A stretch of 64,000 bases of DNA from Ignavibacteria bacterium (GTDB taxonomy: Bacteria > Bacteroidota > Ignavibacteria > Tepidaquicellales > Tepidaquicellaceae). Shown in pieces: positions 8,255 to 17,180 of this stretch. The notes under the pieces are model-generated. The model searched no databases. It was given only the letters and a program-made list of their open reading frames with translations, and was not told the origin of the DNA. The stretch spans positions 62,001-126,000 of the forward strand of contig JBAZNU010000006.1 of assembly GCA_041649015.1 (NCBI GenBank), in the 5' to 3' direction. The translations under genes were made by a program, and so were the position numbers. Position 1 is the first letter of the stretch. Every line of letters starts with the position of its first letter.

Positions 8255-10477
8255 TTATAACTTTGCAGCAACTACAAAAGTTGCTTTTATTTGTTCGATT
8301 GTACCTCCGTTATCATCAACAGCTTCAAGAAAAGCAACGTATATGCCGACTCTCAGCTTTTCACCGCTTTCATCTTTACCGTCGAAAACAATCTGTGATT
8401 CACTACCGCTAATCTGATTATTGAGAAGTGTTTTTATTATTCTTCCTTTCACATCGAATATTTTCACACGAACCTGAGCAGTGTTTGTTTTCAGTTTGTA
8501 TTTAATTATGGTAAAATCTTCCCATCCGTCACCATCGGGCGAGAACGGATTAGGACTTATGCTCAAGGATGTCTCTTTATTGTTCGAAGTGTAAATGCTG
8601 TTCTTTTTTCCCGGAGTACCACCGAGAGGGTCGGCAGAGCTGCTCCAGATTGAAGAGAGCGTCGAGGGCAAAGATGTATTTATTCTTTCAAGTGAATACC
8701 CCTTTGTATCGGATAAATTATTATTGTGCCATTTGTCCGAGTAAATTAATGAATCAATAATGTTATTTAGAACATCTGTCACTTTTATGACTGCACCTGT
8801 ATTAACAAGTGTTAAATCTGAATTGAGTAAAACTCTTCTTGAACTATCAGTGGTGCTATTGAGGAAACCAAACCGGTTATACAAGGTTGAATCAGCGGCA
8901 ATAACAAGATACGAATTCGGCTGAAGATAGAATTTACAATCGGAAAAAATATTAATACTCTTTGTGCCAACGATTGCTTTCCATCCGTTAAGACTTAAAT
9001 ATTTGCCGGAGTTATTATACAACTCAATCCATTCGCAACTTGTAGTAAGCGGGTCAAACATTATTTCATTTATTAATAAATCGTTTTTATTTCCTGAGAT
9101 TAGGCCTGTAAAAGAATTCATTCTCGTCGGCGACGAGAATTCACAATCCAGCGATGTCATCCAGTTTGTTGAATCCTGTGAGGGTTTGTTGAAAGAAATC
9201 CTTTCGAGCGAATTTCTGCTACTGCCTCCCCAAGATGAACGGTATGTAACCTCATCTATAATACCCGAAGCATTATTCAGAATTACAACCCTGTCAACAT
9301 CATTATTGAACACCGGTAAACCCGAAAGATACAAAACCTTGCTTGAATCAATTAGCGGATGCAAAGGCACAAGGGCATTGCTTTTCGCAATTACTAAATA
9401 GTCGCTCGCATTGATTACCCTGTCGGAAGTTGTGATTGTAACAGGCGAAGCAATCGAAGTCTCATCCGCAATTTTCCAGTTCTTAATATTAATAGGTGCG
9501 TTGGAATTATTATACAACTCTATCCATTCCGGCTCTGGACTTTGAGGACTGTACATTATTTCATTTATAAGAATACCAGTAAGTACTGTCTGCCCTCCTA
9601 CAGTTACACTCCTTACCAGCTTATTATTTAAGGTATCATCATCGGGTGTCCATGAAACGACACCGATGTATTGTTTCTTTCCGCTGTCAATGTTCGGAAT
9701 AGAATACCTGTAATTAATCGTATCACCCTGATTCAGTACTGAGGTATAACTTTGTTGATGAATAATTTCATTCGGCAAGGCTATACTGTCGAAATTCAAA
9801 TCCTTATATATATTAAGTGAAAAATTATTTGCCTGATTAATACCAGAATTCTTAAACACGAAATCCAGTTTTAGAGTGTCACCAGTATTCGGGAAAACGG
9901 GAGAAATAGCAAAACTCTTAAGCATTAAATCATTCTGCTTTAGTGTAATCGAATTTTGTTTGCCGGGTGTCGCTTTCTGAGGGTCTATAGAACTTCCCCA
10001 GTTGCTTTGCTGAATAGTAGGTGCGTTAGGATTTATTCTTTCGAGTGAAAAACCTCCACTCCCTCCCCAGCTGTTTGTATAAAACAGACTGTCAACGTTT
10101 GCACCTGTGCCATTCTTTAAAACAAGACATTCGCTTCCTGTATTATTGAGCGCATTCCAACCGATTGACTGAATCAGCAAAGCAGAAACATTTGGATAGT
10201 TCAATCTAAAGTTTGCAGAATCCTCGCATATTACAGCATAAGAATTTCCGTTTAAAATAATGTTAGAATTTGTAATGGTTCTGAGAGGGTTGGTTACAGC
10301 TGCATCTTTCCATTTCCAGTTTTGCAGGTTTACGGGTGCTGAAGAACTGTTATAAATTTCAAACCATTCCTCAGCAGGAGAAACGGGCGCATACATTAAT
10401 TCATTAATTACCACCTGTGAATATACATCCATAGTCAGCAATAACATAAAAACAGCGAAGAGTTTTTTCATTTTCAA
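8255..10477 (-). CDS. Secreted protein with three lamin-tail domains and FlgD-like C-terminus
   Basis: 740 residues. A signal peptide (1-20, ending DVYSQ) is followed by three lamin-tail domains, each opening with a near-identical phrase (VVINELMYAP at about 21, ILINEIMYSP at about 302, LLINEIMFDP at about 470) and containing EWxELYNNS. A CARDB-like beta-sandwich sits between the first two, from about residue 180. The C-terminus (SPNPFSPDGDGWED) is the gliding/FlgD-like variant seen at the end of many surface proteins in this phylum. Lamin-tail domains in bacteria are associated with surface or nucleic-acid-binding secreted proteins, and a precise role is not known. It is the first gene of the unit with the two GT-C genes and may be a substrate of them. 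Confidence 0.88.
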   Translation of the reverse strand: MKMKKLFAVFMLLLTMDVYSQVVINELMYAPVSPAEEWFEIYNSSSAPVNLQNWKWKDAAVTNPLRTITNSNIILNGNSYAVICEDSANFRLNYPNVSALLIQSIGWNALNNTGSECLVLKNGTGANVDSLFYTNSWGGSGGFSLERINPNAPTIQQSNWGSSIDPQKATPGKQNSITLKQNDLMLKSFAISPVFPNTGDTLKLDFVFKNSGINQANNFSLNIYKDLNFDSIALPNEIIHQQSYTSVLNQGDTINYRYSIPNIDSGKKQYIGVVSWTPDDDTLNNKLVRSVTVGGQTVLTGILINEIMYSPQSPEPEWIELYNNSNAPINIKNWKIADETSIASPVTITTSDRVINASDYLVIAKSNALVPLHPLIDSSKVLYLSGLPVFNNDVDRVVILNNASGIIDEVTYRSSWGGSSRNSLERISFNKPSQDSTNWMTSLDCEFSSPTRMNSFTGLISGNKNDLLINEIMFDPLTTSCEWIELYNNSGKYLSLNGWKAIVGTKSINIFSDCKFYLQPNSYLVIAADSTLYNRFGFLNSTTDSSRRVLLNSDLTLVNTGAVIKVTDVLNNIIDSLIYSDKWHNNNLSDTKGYSLERINTSLPSTLSSIWSSSADPLGGTPGKKNSIYTSNNKETSLSISPNPFSPDGDGWEDFTIIKYKLKTNTAQVRVKIFDVKGRIIKTLLNNQISGSESQIVFDGKDESGEKLRVGIYVAFLEAVDDNGGTIEQIKATFVVAAKL

Positions 10478-10533
10478 TATATCGAGGTATATTTATATTG
10501 GTTTTAATTTAATCATATTAAAAATATAATTGT

Positions 10534-11391
10534 ATGAAAAAACTTCATCTTTCTATAATATTTCTCTTATTCTTTTCTAATGTTTACTCACAGAAATACT
10601 GTACGGCAAATGATTATACACCTGTACTGAATACATATAACTTCTTTCTTGTTTTCGGAGGTGATAACGGTTCATCGGTAAAACTCGACAGCAGAGGGCT
10701 GATAGGTGAAATGGAGTTCATTGCATTTCCGGGTACGGTCTTTGAAATAATTGAAGTTGCAGAATTCGATGATAGAAATTTGAAATATTATAAAGTAACG
10801 ACGGATGAATACGAGTACAAAGGAGATTTCTACGTTGACAGCAGAATGGTTACGACTTACAACACAAAGCCGGAATCAAGGAAAATAGATAAACCCGTCA
10901 AAGAAGATGTTTTAAAATTCATGAAATCATTAATTGGATATCCATATATGTGGGGCGGCAACTATGCGTACGGAATATATCCCATGCTGAATTACTATCA
11001 GCCAAAAAACGAAATAGATGAAGCCACAGAAGCACTCTGGATTCTTAAAGGAGTTGACTGCTCGGGACTGCTTTATCAGGCAACGGCAGGATACACGCCC
11101 CGCAATACATCCTCACTTCTATCTTTCGGAAATCCGGTAGATATTGAAGATAAAACACTTGAAGAGATATTACCTTTACTTAAACCGCTCGACCTGATTG
11201 TAGTTAAAGGACACGTTGTAATAATTCTCGATGAAAGTACGGCTATTGAATCATCACCAAATTCAGGAGTTCATACATCCGACCTGAAATCACGTCTCGC
11301 ATCAATAATGAATGACTGTAAACCTGTGAATGAAATCGGAAAACGTGAATGGAAAGATAAAGAATTTACAATCAGAAGATGGATTGATTGA
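10534..11391 (+). CDS. Secreted NlpC/P60-family peptidoglycan hydrolase
   Basis: 285 residues with a signal peptide (1-19, ending NVYSQ), an SH3-like region (about 25-115) and an NlpC/P60 catalytic domain (about 120-285). The nucleophile is Cys176 in GVDCSGLLYQ and the base is His227 in VVKGHVVII, with a downstream polar residue completing the triad. The family cuts gamma-D-Glu-diamino acid bonds in peptidoglycan stem peptides. It acts in the periplasm. It is divergent from the lamin-tail gene, with about 56 bases between starts that must hold both promoters. It stands alone on this strand. Confidence 0.9.
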   Translation: MKKLHLSIIFLLFFSNVYSQKYCTANDYTPVLNTYNFFLVFGGDNGSSVKLDSRGLIGEMEFIAFPGTVFEIIEVAEFDDRNLKYYKVTTDEYEYKGDFYVDSRMVTTYNTKPESRKIDKPVKEDVLKFMKSLIGYPYMWGGNYAYGIYPMLNYYQPKNEIDEATEALWILKGVDCSGLLYQATAGYTPRNTSSLLSFGNPVDIEDKTLEEILPLLKPLDLIVVKGHVVIILDESTAIESSPNSGVHTSDLKSRLASIMNDCKPVNEIGKREWKDKEFTIRRWID

Positions 11392-11527
11392 AATTCAAAT
11401 AGTTACATCGTTAAATCAAAGTTAATTGCCTTAAACATCTGTATTCACAGTTTATAACATTAATTTCAAAATGTGACATTAAAATTAATTCTAAAGAATC
11501 AATATTTTTAATAATACAATTTTTAAT

Positions 11528-12403
11528 TTAACCTGCCCAGTTAATTCCCCCTCCTTTTATCCGTCCGTTTGCTTTGTCTGTCCATCCGGTTTTACCTTTT
11601 TCCGTTTTAATCTTGAACCAGATAACTGAACGTTCATTTTCGTCGTTGTCATTTGGATAGTATTCATTCAAATTACATCCGACGATAGAAACCTTTTCAC
11701 CTGTTACCGTTTTTCCCACAATAGATGAGTTTGCGTCGGGTGATGAGTATAGCGTCAAAGATTCAGTTATAACACCTTCCTTTTTTCCCAAAGGATATTC
11801 TTTTTCAAGTATCTCCTTAAACTTGTTTTTCTCGATTGTGCATTTTCTTTTTATATTATCGAACCCAAAATTATAATTGTAGTATATAAATCCGTCTCCG
11901 TATATAATCGGCTCATTCCCGTAAAATACTGTTGCTAATTCGGGGGCATCGTTGAATATGAATAAATATTCGCCGTAAAAAGGAAGGTCAGGATTAACAG
12001 GGTCTGTTGATACATAGTATATCAAAAGATGTTCGTAATCATCGGTTTTATCTATATCAATTGTTTTTACTTTTAAATTTAAATCGCCGATTGATACAAT
12101 CCTTTCTGCTTTTTCTTTTCCGTCTATACTTACTGTATATTTTAGTTCAGTCCATTTTTGTTTCTTAGTTTCCGGGAAAAACGTCGAATGGATTTTGACA
12201 ATATTATCTTTTTCGCCAGGTGAAAGCTTTGCTTTAAAAGTTGTATCCCTAACCTCACCTTTAAGAGAATCTTGCAAAGACTTATCACTTGAGGGTTTGT
12301 CTAAAGATACCGGCTCTACTTTGTTTGAACCATTATTCTTTTCATTTGTTTGTCCGCAAGAGAACAATAGAATGATTAAGAGTGTAATTAAAATATAACG
12401 CAT
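11528..12403 (-). CDS. Lipoprotein with C-terminal SH3-like domain
   Basis: About 291 residues from the ATG at 12403, chosen because GGAGG lies seven bases upstream. An upstream ATG at 12445 would add a basic tail before the signal peptide and lacks such a site. Signal peptide II with lipobox LLFSC puts the lipidated Cys at residue 16. A charged linker follows. From about residue 205 the sequence resembles a bacterial SH3 domain (LTLYSSPDANSSIVGKTV ... TGWTD), which usually binds cell wall or substrate peptides. The central part is not recognised. It probably sits in the outer membrane facing the periplasm. It is downstream of the T9SS gene at 12464. Confidence 0.75.
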   Translation of the reverse strand: MRYILITLLIILLFSCGQTNEKNNGSNKVEPVSLDKPSSDKSLQDSLKGEVRDTTFKAKLSPGEKDNIVKIHSTFFPETKKQKWTELKYTVSIDGKEKAERIVSIGDLNLKVKTIDIDKTDDYEHLLIYYVSTDPVNPDLPFYGEYLFIFNDAPELATVFYGNEPIIYGDGFIYYNYNFGFDNIKRKCTIEKNKFKEILEKEYPLGKKEGVITESLTLYSSPDANSSIVGKTVTGEKVSIVGCNLNEYYPNDNDENERSVIWFKIKTEKGKTGWTDKANGRIKGGGINWAG

Positions 12404-12463
12404 AAAAATTCCTCCAATTTTTAAATTTATAAATTTATTTTTCATTATTTCCTATACTAATTC

Positions 12464-13987
12464 TCATTTAATTAGCGTCATACGTTTCGTCTCAGTAAAA
12501 TCATTTGTCTGCAATCTGTAATAATAAACTCCGCTCGGAAATTCCGATGCATTCCAGTCAACTGAATAAGTACCGGGCTGAAGTGCTTCATTCACGAGTG
12601 TCTCCACTTCGCGTCCCATAACGTCATATATTTTCAAAACCACCCGCCGCAACGGATCATTCCCGTATGCTTTTATAGGGAATCCACTCGCAACATCAAA
12701 CCTAATTACTGTTCTCGGATTAATCGGATTCGGATAATTTTGTTTGAGGGAATAACCTTTAGGGATCTCACTCCCTATTTTTATTATTTTACCAGGTGAA
12801 AATGTTGTGCCAATAGCATAAAGCATAGAATAGTTTGCTGAATCTTTGTTGTAAACCGTCCACACTCTTAGAAAGAAATTCGGGATGAATACACCATTCC
12901 CATAAGATATCACTGAAGATTTTGACGAATCTCCGATTGGAACAATGTGGAACGGATTGGAGAATCCTGTTCCCGATGAAAACAATATTTTAGAGCTGTC
13001 GTTTGTTTTTTTAATAACGGTATTATAAACAGCCCATGCATCTGTAATTAGAGGATAACAAAAAGAAGAGTAATTATAATATTGCGATGTCTGAGAAACA
13101 GAGATTAATGACTGAAGAAAACGCCAGCCGCTGCTATAAGTCCAGTAAGTTTGAAAAATTCCCCATTTTCCTGAACGATTAGATTCAAAAGAAAAACTTT
13201 CTGAATTTTCAAATGAACTCATCGTTTTCACATTTTGGTTATTCCCCATATAGGCAAGCGTGTCTGGATTTGACCAGCTATATGGATACCCGCCTGAGAC
13301 TCTGTAATATATCGCAAAGTTGCCGTCAGGTTTTTGTTTTTCATAACATACATAACATTTACCCTCTTGATAATCGCTCTTTGTTAGTATAGGATTTCTA
13401 CAAACCGATGTATCTGTTGATGTTAAATTTTCCTCATAAATAGTCTGCCTTAATTCTGCATTAAATCTCTTGAAAATAATATCGTTTTCCTTTTGATAGG
13501 CAATACCAAATAATGGCAAAGTAGTATTATCGATATAAATTATACAAGGTTTACTTTTATTCCCGCTGCTTGTATCCACAGGAAACGGCAGAGACCACAC
13601 ACCCTGCAAATATGCAGAACCATATATATCCCACTTCCCATTATTGTACTTTTGCCAAACCACCATTGCTTTTGTTAACTCGTAGAAATTGTATGCTATT
13701 GACGGATTTTTATTTATGGTTCCATTTGGTGTCAAATATATTACTGAATCAAGCGGTGAATTCTCTCCCATTTTCAATACACATATATGGCTCGTATTCA
13801 CAAATGACCAGCGTTCAAACGTAAGGAACTCAAAATAGTTGATGCCGTAATTACATATAAGTTTTGTTGCGAACGAAGGATTTTTATCTATAAAACCGTT
13901 TGTAATCCGTGATTCAAAAAAGACTTGACCGCTAATCTGAAATGTGAAGAATAAGATATAAAAACATAATGATAAACACTTTTTCAT
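12464..13987 (-). CDS. Secreted T9SS-sorted protein, sorting domain carries a palindrome insertion
   Basis: 507 residues. A signal peptide (1-20, ending QISGQ) precedes about 390 residues rich in Tyr, Trp, Ser and Asn with repeated SNRSGKWGIF/YNNGKWDIYG-like strands, suggesting a beta-propeller. The C-terminal sorting domain starts KQNYPNPINP and ends TKRMTLIK. Between RFDVA and VVLKIYD, where the three other sorting domains of this window have about five residues, this one has about fifteen (GFPIKAYGNDPLRR). That extra stretch is encoded by a palindromic repeat found elsewhere in the window. A good GGAGG lies before the ATG. Function of the main body is unknown. Confidence 0.85.
   Translation of the reverse strand: MKKCLSLCFYILFFTFQISGQVFFESRITNGFIDKNPSFATKLICNYGINYFEFLTFERWSFVNTSHICVLKMGENSPLDSVIYLTPNGTINKNPSIAYNFYELTKAMVVWQKYNNGKWDIYGSAYLQGVWSLPFPVDTSSGNKSKPCIIYIDNTTLPLFGIAYQKENDIIFKRFNAELRQTIYEENLTSTDTSVCRNPILTKSDYQEGKCYVCYEKQKPDGNFAIYYRVSGGYPYSWSNPDTLAYMGNNQNVKTMSSFENSESFSFESNRSGKWGIFQTYWTYSSGWRFLQSLISVSQTSQYYNYSSFCYPLITDAWAVYNTVIKKTNDSSKILFSSGTGFSNPFHIVPIGDSSKSSVISYGNGVFIPNFFLRVWTVYNKDSANYSMLYAIGTTFSPGKIIKIGSEIPKGYSLKQNYPNPINPRTVIRFDVASGFPIKAYGNDPLRRVVLKIYDVMGREVETLVNEALQPGTYSVDWNASEFPSGVYYYRLQTNDFTETKRMTLIK
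12657..12684. repeat. Palindromic dispersed repeat, copy A (inside a coding sequence)
   Basis: 28-bp palindrome with arms TCATTCCCG and GGGAATC. It aligns without gaps to copies at 53177-53204 and 56760-56787 (the last on the other strand). It lies in frame within the T9SS sorting domain of the gene at 12464. Confidence 0.7.
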
Positions 13988-14657
13988 ATGTTTTTGCCTC
14001 CTTTAATTTTTAATAATTTCCTTTTACTAACTTTTTCTGTATCATTAGTTTTGCTCACTCTTTTCCAAATAATTTTGGTATCAAAGTACAAAAGTCAAAT
14101 AGCAATTTTTATGTCAATGAAAAACATATTAAAAGAAAATCTACGAAAGGAAAACTTCTTTATAAACTTAAATGCGGTGTGCTTTTGGAACATATACAAA
14201 ATCTTAATTCTCTGTTTATACATTCCTCTTATTCCTCTTTTCTAACTTATTAATTTATTTAAGCAATGTCAATAAAATAATTTGTAGGGGAAAAGTTCAA
14301 TAAAATAAAGATAATACAAAAAGAAAAGCAGCTTATTCTTTTAAAAGTATTTTATTGGATGTTTCTAAAATAATTTCAAGATTGGTAATCAACTATGTAC
14401 AAAAATAATTTTATACTTCAAATTATGAATTAAGTACTAATATATGAAATGTACAAACCATCATTTTTTGGTATTATATAAAATTAAAACATGCAAAAAG
14501 AAATTTCCAATTTGTTCAGAAAAGTAAAAAACAAATAGCAGTCTCTTGAATTTTAGTTTTATATATGATTTATTGGAATGTACAATCGTAGGTCAGATGC
14601 AGCACATGGTAGTATCAAAAAGTTATTCTCTATAAAGAAGAACAAAGGAAGCAGATT
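13988..14657. other. Intergenic, AT-rich, no gene seen
   Basis: About 670 bases between the T9SS gene start and the restored end of the NimA-like gene. Only weak open frames without ribosome sites or family resemblance occur. It must contain the promoter of the minus-strand T9SS gene, but no convincing box or repeat was found. Confidence 0.4.
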
Positions 14658-14720
14658 TTATTTCTTTGGGGTTATAAATTTTCTTGACTTTCCCGACCAT
14701 GTTTCGACATCCATTCTTTA
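14658..14720 (-). pseudogene. Detached C-terminal tail of the NimA-like gene
   Basis: In-frame continuation beyond the TAA at 14718-14720: 19 sense codons (RMDVETWSGKSRKF then ITPKK) and a TAA. The restored length would be about 165 residues, closer to the family size. Confidence 0.65.
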
Positions 14721-15155
14721 TATCTCTGTTCTGTTAAATGATTTTTCAGCGTATATCATACCGACTTTTTTATCTTCCGGTGAATATTTATCGAGCATCA
14801 TTTCTAAAGCCCGCATCCGTTCCTCTTCGGGCAGGTTTCTGAATATTTTACCTTCAAGGATAATGCTTTCATATTCAGATGTTAACTTTTTCGAAATAAC
14901 ATTTGTCTCACCAATGATACAGTAAGTTACAGAATTATTTAAATCTATAATATTAAGTTTTTTCCCTTCTGTTGCACAATGAAAATACAGAGAATCTTTC
15001 CCATCCCAGACATGATTAACAGGAACAGCATAAATACCCTCCTCATCGGAATACATTGACAGGACGCCATATTCGCTTACTTTTAAAAGCTTGATTGCTG
15101 ACATTTCGTCAAGCAGTCTGTCCTGTCTTCTGACTTTTTCGTTGGAATATATCAT
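14718..15155 (-). CDS. NimA-like pyridoxamine-phosphate-oxidase-fold flavoprotein, prematurely stopped
   Basis: 145 residues as read. It shows the nitroimidazole-resistance/PPOX-like pattern: RRQDRLLDE start, YAVPVNHVWDG, then LYFHCATEGKKLNII, which forms the flavin-phosphate site. The family reduces small substrates with FMN, and some members inactivate nitroimidazoles. After Glu-Ile the frame meets TAA (14718-14720), yet the same frame continues without interruption for 19 more codons to a second stop at 14658. Those codons spell RMDVETWSGKSRKF, the expected last strand of the family. The gene therefore carries a nonsense mutation, a sequencing error or a readthrough codon. Stand-alone gene. 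Confidence 0.8.
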   Translation of the reverse strand: MIYSNEKVRRQDRLLDEMSAIKLLKVSEYGVLSMYSDEEGIYAVPVNHVWDGKDSLYFHCATEGKKLNIIDLNNSVTYCIIGETNVISKKLTSEYESIILEGKIFRNLPEEERMRALEMMLDKYSPEDKKVGMIYAEKSFNRTEI

Positions 15156-15269
15156 AAAAATATGTTTTTAATGAATCAATATATTAATATCAAAAATAAC
15201 ATCATAAATTTTTGAACTATTGGGTTTAAGATAATACATATATTTTGCTTCTGCAATATATATTAGTGT

Positions 15270-15282
15270 GATAACGGTTATC
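15270..15282. promoter_or_regulatory. Short perfect inverted repeat, operator-like
   Basis: GATAAC-G-GTTATC, a 13-base palindrome in the 248-base gap between the methyltransferase stop and the NimA-like start. It lies about 115 bases upstream of the NimA-like ATG. It could be a regulator site, and nothing ties it to a known factor. Confidence 0.3.
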
Positions 15283-15403
15283 TATAAATATTTATATTTA
15301 GAAAATTGATAATGGAATATAAACTCAATATCTATCTTTCGGATGGTTACGTCGAGTCAGTCTTTATCAAGTGATCGCTTTACACTGCTTAAGTATATGG
15401 TTT

Positions 15404-16174
15404 TCAGATTGTTTCAATCACAAAAGCTGCACATGTAATCTTGTTTGTATAGACATCAATCTGAGCTTCCTGCATTGCAATAAAATCCGTAAATAACTTC
15501 TTTTTTTCAGGATGTTTTTCGAGAAGTTCCAGAGATCTCTTCTTCACTTTCTCATGCATGTTGTTGTTTATATCGGAGATTTCTTCTTTTATAGCAGTTA
15601 CAGTCTCAACCAGACGCATAGCACATGAATTAATTTGTTTGATAAGATCCTTGTGTTTTAAAACAAGCGGATTACAGAAATCACTATCATCTTCTATATA
15701 AGCATCGTCTATAATGATAATACCTCCGCTCACTAAGTACGTCCTTAATGTAGTAAGAGTATTTTGGTAATCCCCAAAAACAGGACCAATCGAACCGAGA
15801 ATAATAACATCATAAGCAGGAAGCCCTGAAATGCATTCTCTGATATCGCCGGCTTCAAATGAACAAAGTTCTTTAACTTTATACTCAATTGCTTTTTGCC
15901 GGGCGAAAAGAATGAAGTCTTCGATAGCATCGATACCATGACATCGGCATTTGAACCTTTCCGCAGTTTTTATAGAAACTGCACCTTTGCCGCATCCTAA
16001 ATCGAGTATTTTTAAATTCTCGTGCTTGTTAAAATTCTTGTTTATCAGCATGATTATTGTTTCAGGGTCGGAGCCCAATTCCCATAAATCCTGCACAATA
16101 TAAGACAAGTAAGGAAACAGTTCTTTATCAGAACCATCCATCGCCATTACAACACTTTCTTCCAGTGACTGCAT
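15404..16174 (-). CDS. Class I SAM-dependent methyltransferase
   Basis: 256 residues. The SAM-binding motif I is LKILDLGCGKGAVSIKTA (about residues 54-71), followed by the acidic motif II (GIDAIEDF), and DVIILGSIGP and GGIIIIDDAYIED strands that complete a Rossmann-like fold. A helical C-terminal part (about 180-250) is rich in charged residues. The substrate cannot be assigned; the shape resembles small-molecule methyltransferases. It is a single gene with gaps of over 130 bases on both sides. Confidence 0.85.
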   Translation of the reverse strand: MQSLEESVVMAMDGSDKELFPYLSYIVQDLWELGSDPETIIMLINKNFNKHENLKILDLGCGKGAVSIKTAERFKCRCHGIDAIEDFILFARQKAIEYKVKELCSFEAGDIRECISGLPAYDVIILGSIGPVFGDYQNTLTTLRTYLVSGGIIIIDDAYIEDDSDFCNPLVLKHKDLIKQINSCAMRLVETVTAIKEEISDINNNMHEKVKKRSLELLEKHPEKKKLFTDFIAMQEAQIDVYTNKITCAAFVIETI

Positions 16175-16311
16175 TTGATTTTTAGATTCTCATTTCGCTA
16201 ATTATCATGATATTGTATTATTGAAATACTATAACTTAATGTTTCATGGGTGTAGCTATCAATTTCGATTGACTAATAAGGAACTTATTTTGAGGTATTC
16301 TATATTTATAT

Positions 16312-16722
16312 TTATTTAGCGTTAAATACTTTTTCAATTTTCCATTGTGAGATTTCCGGCGGACCTGCAAGAAAAGCTCTTGAATCTTCCATAAACTTCT
16401 GCAAATGCTCTGTTTTCATGTGCGCACCATTATAGTATGATTCATTACTCCATTCTTCATAAAGCAAAATATTCGAATCATCTTTAGGGTCAACATGAAG
16501 TGTAATATTTACAAAGTCAGGTTCGGTTTTTACGGCTTCAATTAATTTCGTCAAACCTTCAACTGCTTCTTTACTTTTTGACAGCTGAGACTTGTATTTA
16601 ACGAGTACTATCAAGTTTTTACTAATATCTTTATTGATGGTTTCCTGATTTGTGTTTCGGCAAGAAACCAAAAGGAATGCCATTAATGGTAAAATAATTA
16701 TTAAAAATTTATTTATTTTCAT
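16312..16722 (-). CDS. Lipoprotein with antibiotic-biosynthesis-monooxygenase (ABM) fold
   Basis: 136 residues. A lipoprotein signal (MAFLLVSC, Cys at about residue 21) is followed by a ferredoxin-like alpha-beta domain: LIVLVKYKSQ, a helix with KEAVEGLTKLIEAVK, then NITLHVDPKDDSNILLYEEWSNESYYNGAHMKTEHLQKF. EEW and H-x(3)-H-x-x-x-F spacing are typical of ABM/YgiN-like proteins, some of which are small quinol or quinone monooxygenases. A lipid-anchored version is less usual. It lies just after the VOC gene at 16762 (39-base gap, same strand), suggesting co-transcription. Confidence 0.8.
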   Translation of the reverse strand: MKINKFLIIILPLMAFLLVSCRNTNQETINKDISKNLIVLVKYKSQLSKSKEAVEGLTKLIEAVKTEPDFVNITLHVDPKDDSNILLYEEWSNESYYNGAHMKTEHLQKFMEDSRAFLAGPPEISQWKIEKVFNAK

Positions 16723-16761
16723 TTTAATGATTTTAGATTGTTATTAGTCTTCACTCTTCCT

Positions 16762-17157
16762 TTAAAGCTTACTTGCAAATGCTATAATATGACCGTCCGC
16801 GTCAGAGAAGTAGCATACTTTGTCACCCCAGTCTCTATCAGCAATTGGGCTTATTAATTTTGCTCCGCTTTTTAATGCATTGTCATACTCCAATTGAATA
16901 TCGTCCACATATAAATAAAGTTCACACCTGGGGATACCATTCCCGTTGTCAGGATGAGGTGTTTTATCCGATAATATCTTTGCAATTCCTTTGTTCGGCA
17001 TTAACCCAAGTTTGAAATTATCCGACAGATTAAATTCTACCATACCTGGAACATTTAGGTCTGCTTTTTTGCGAAAAATATTTTGATAAAACCTCCAACT
17101 CGCTTCTTGATCGTTTACATAAAGTATTGTCTCAATAAGTTTAATGTGTTTTATCAT
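16762..17157 (-). CDS. VOC-superfamily protein (glyoxalase/bleomycin-resistance-like)
   Basis: 131 residues forming two beta-alpha-beta-beta-beta units: TILYVNDQEASWRFYQNIF at the start and CELYLYVDDIQLEYDNALKSG in the second half, ending with the typical DPDGH-like phrase SDADGHIIAFASKL. VOC proteins are metal-dependent lyases, dioxygenases or drug-binding proteins; the specific reaction cannot be told. The start is at the ATG, and 23 bases separate it from the BI-1 gene stop. It is probably co-transcribed with the ABM lipoprotein. Confidence 0.85.
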   Translation of the reverse strand: MIKHIKLIETILYVNDQEASWRFYQNIFRKKADLNVPGMVEFNLSDNFKLGLMPNKGIAKILSDKTPHPDNGNGIPRCELYLYVDDIQLEYDNALKSGAKLISPIADRDWGDKVCYFSDADGHIIAFASKL

Positions 17158-17180
17158 TAGTTATAGTATAATGATAACAA

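Noticed and set aside
13988..14245. Hydrophobic 85-codon frame on the plus strand
   Set aside because: It starts directly opposite the T9SS gene start and uses its leader; hydrophobicity comes from T-rich DNA.
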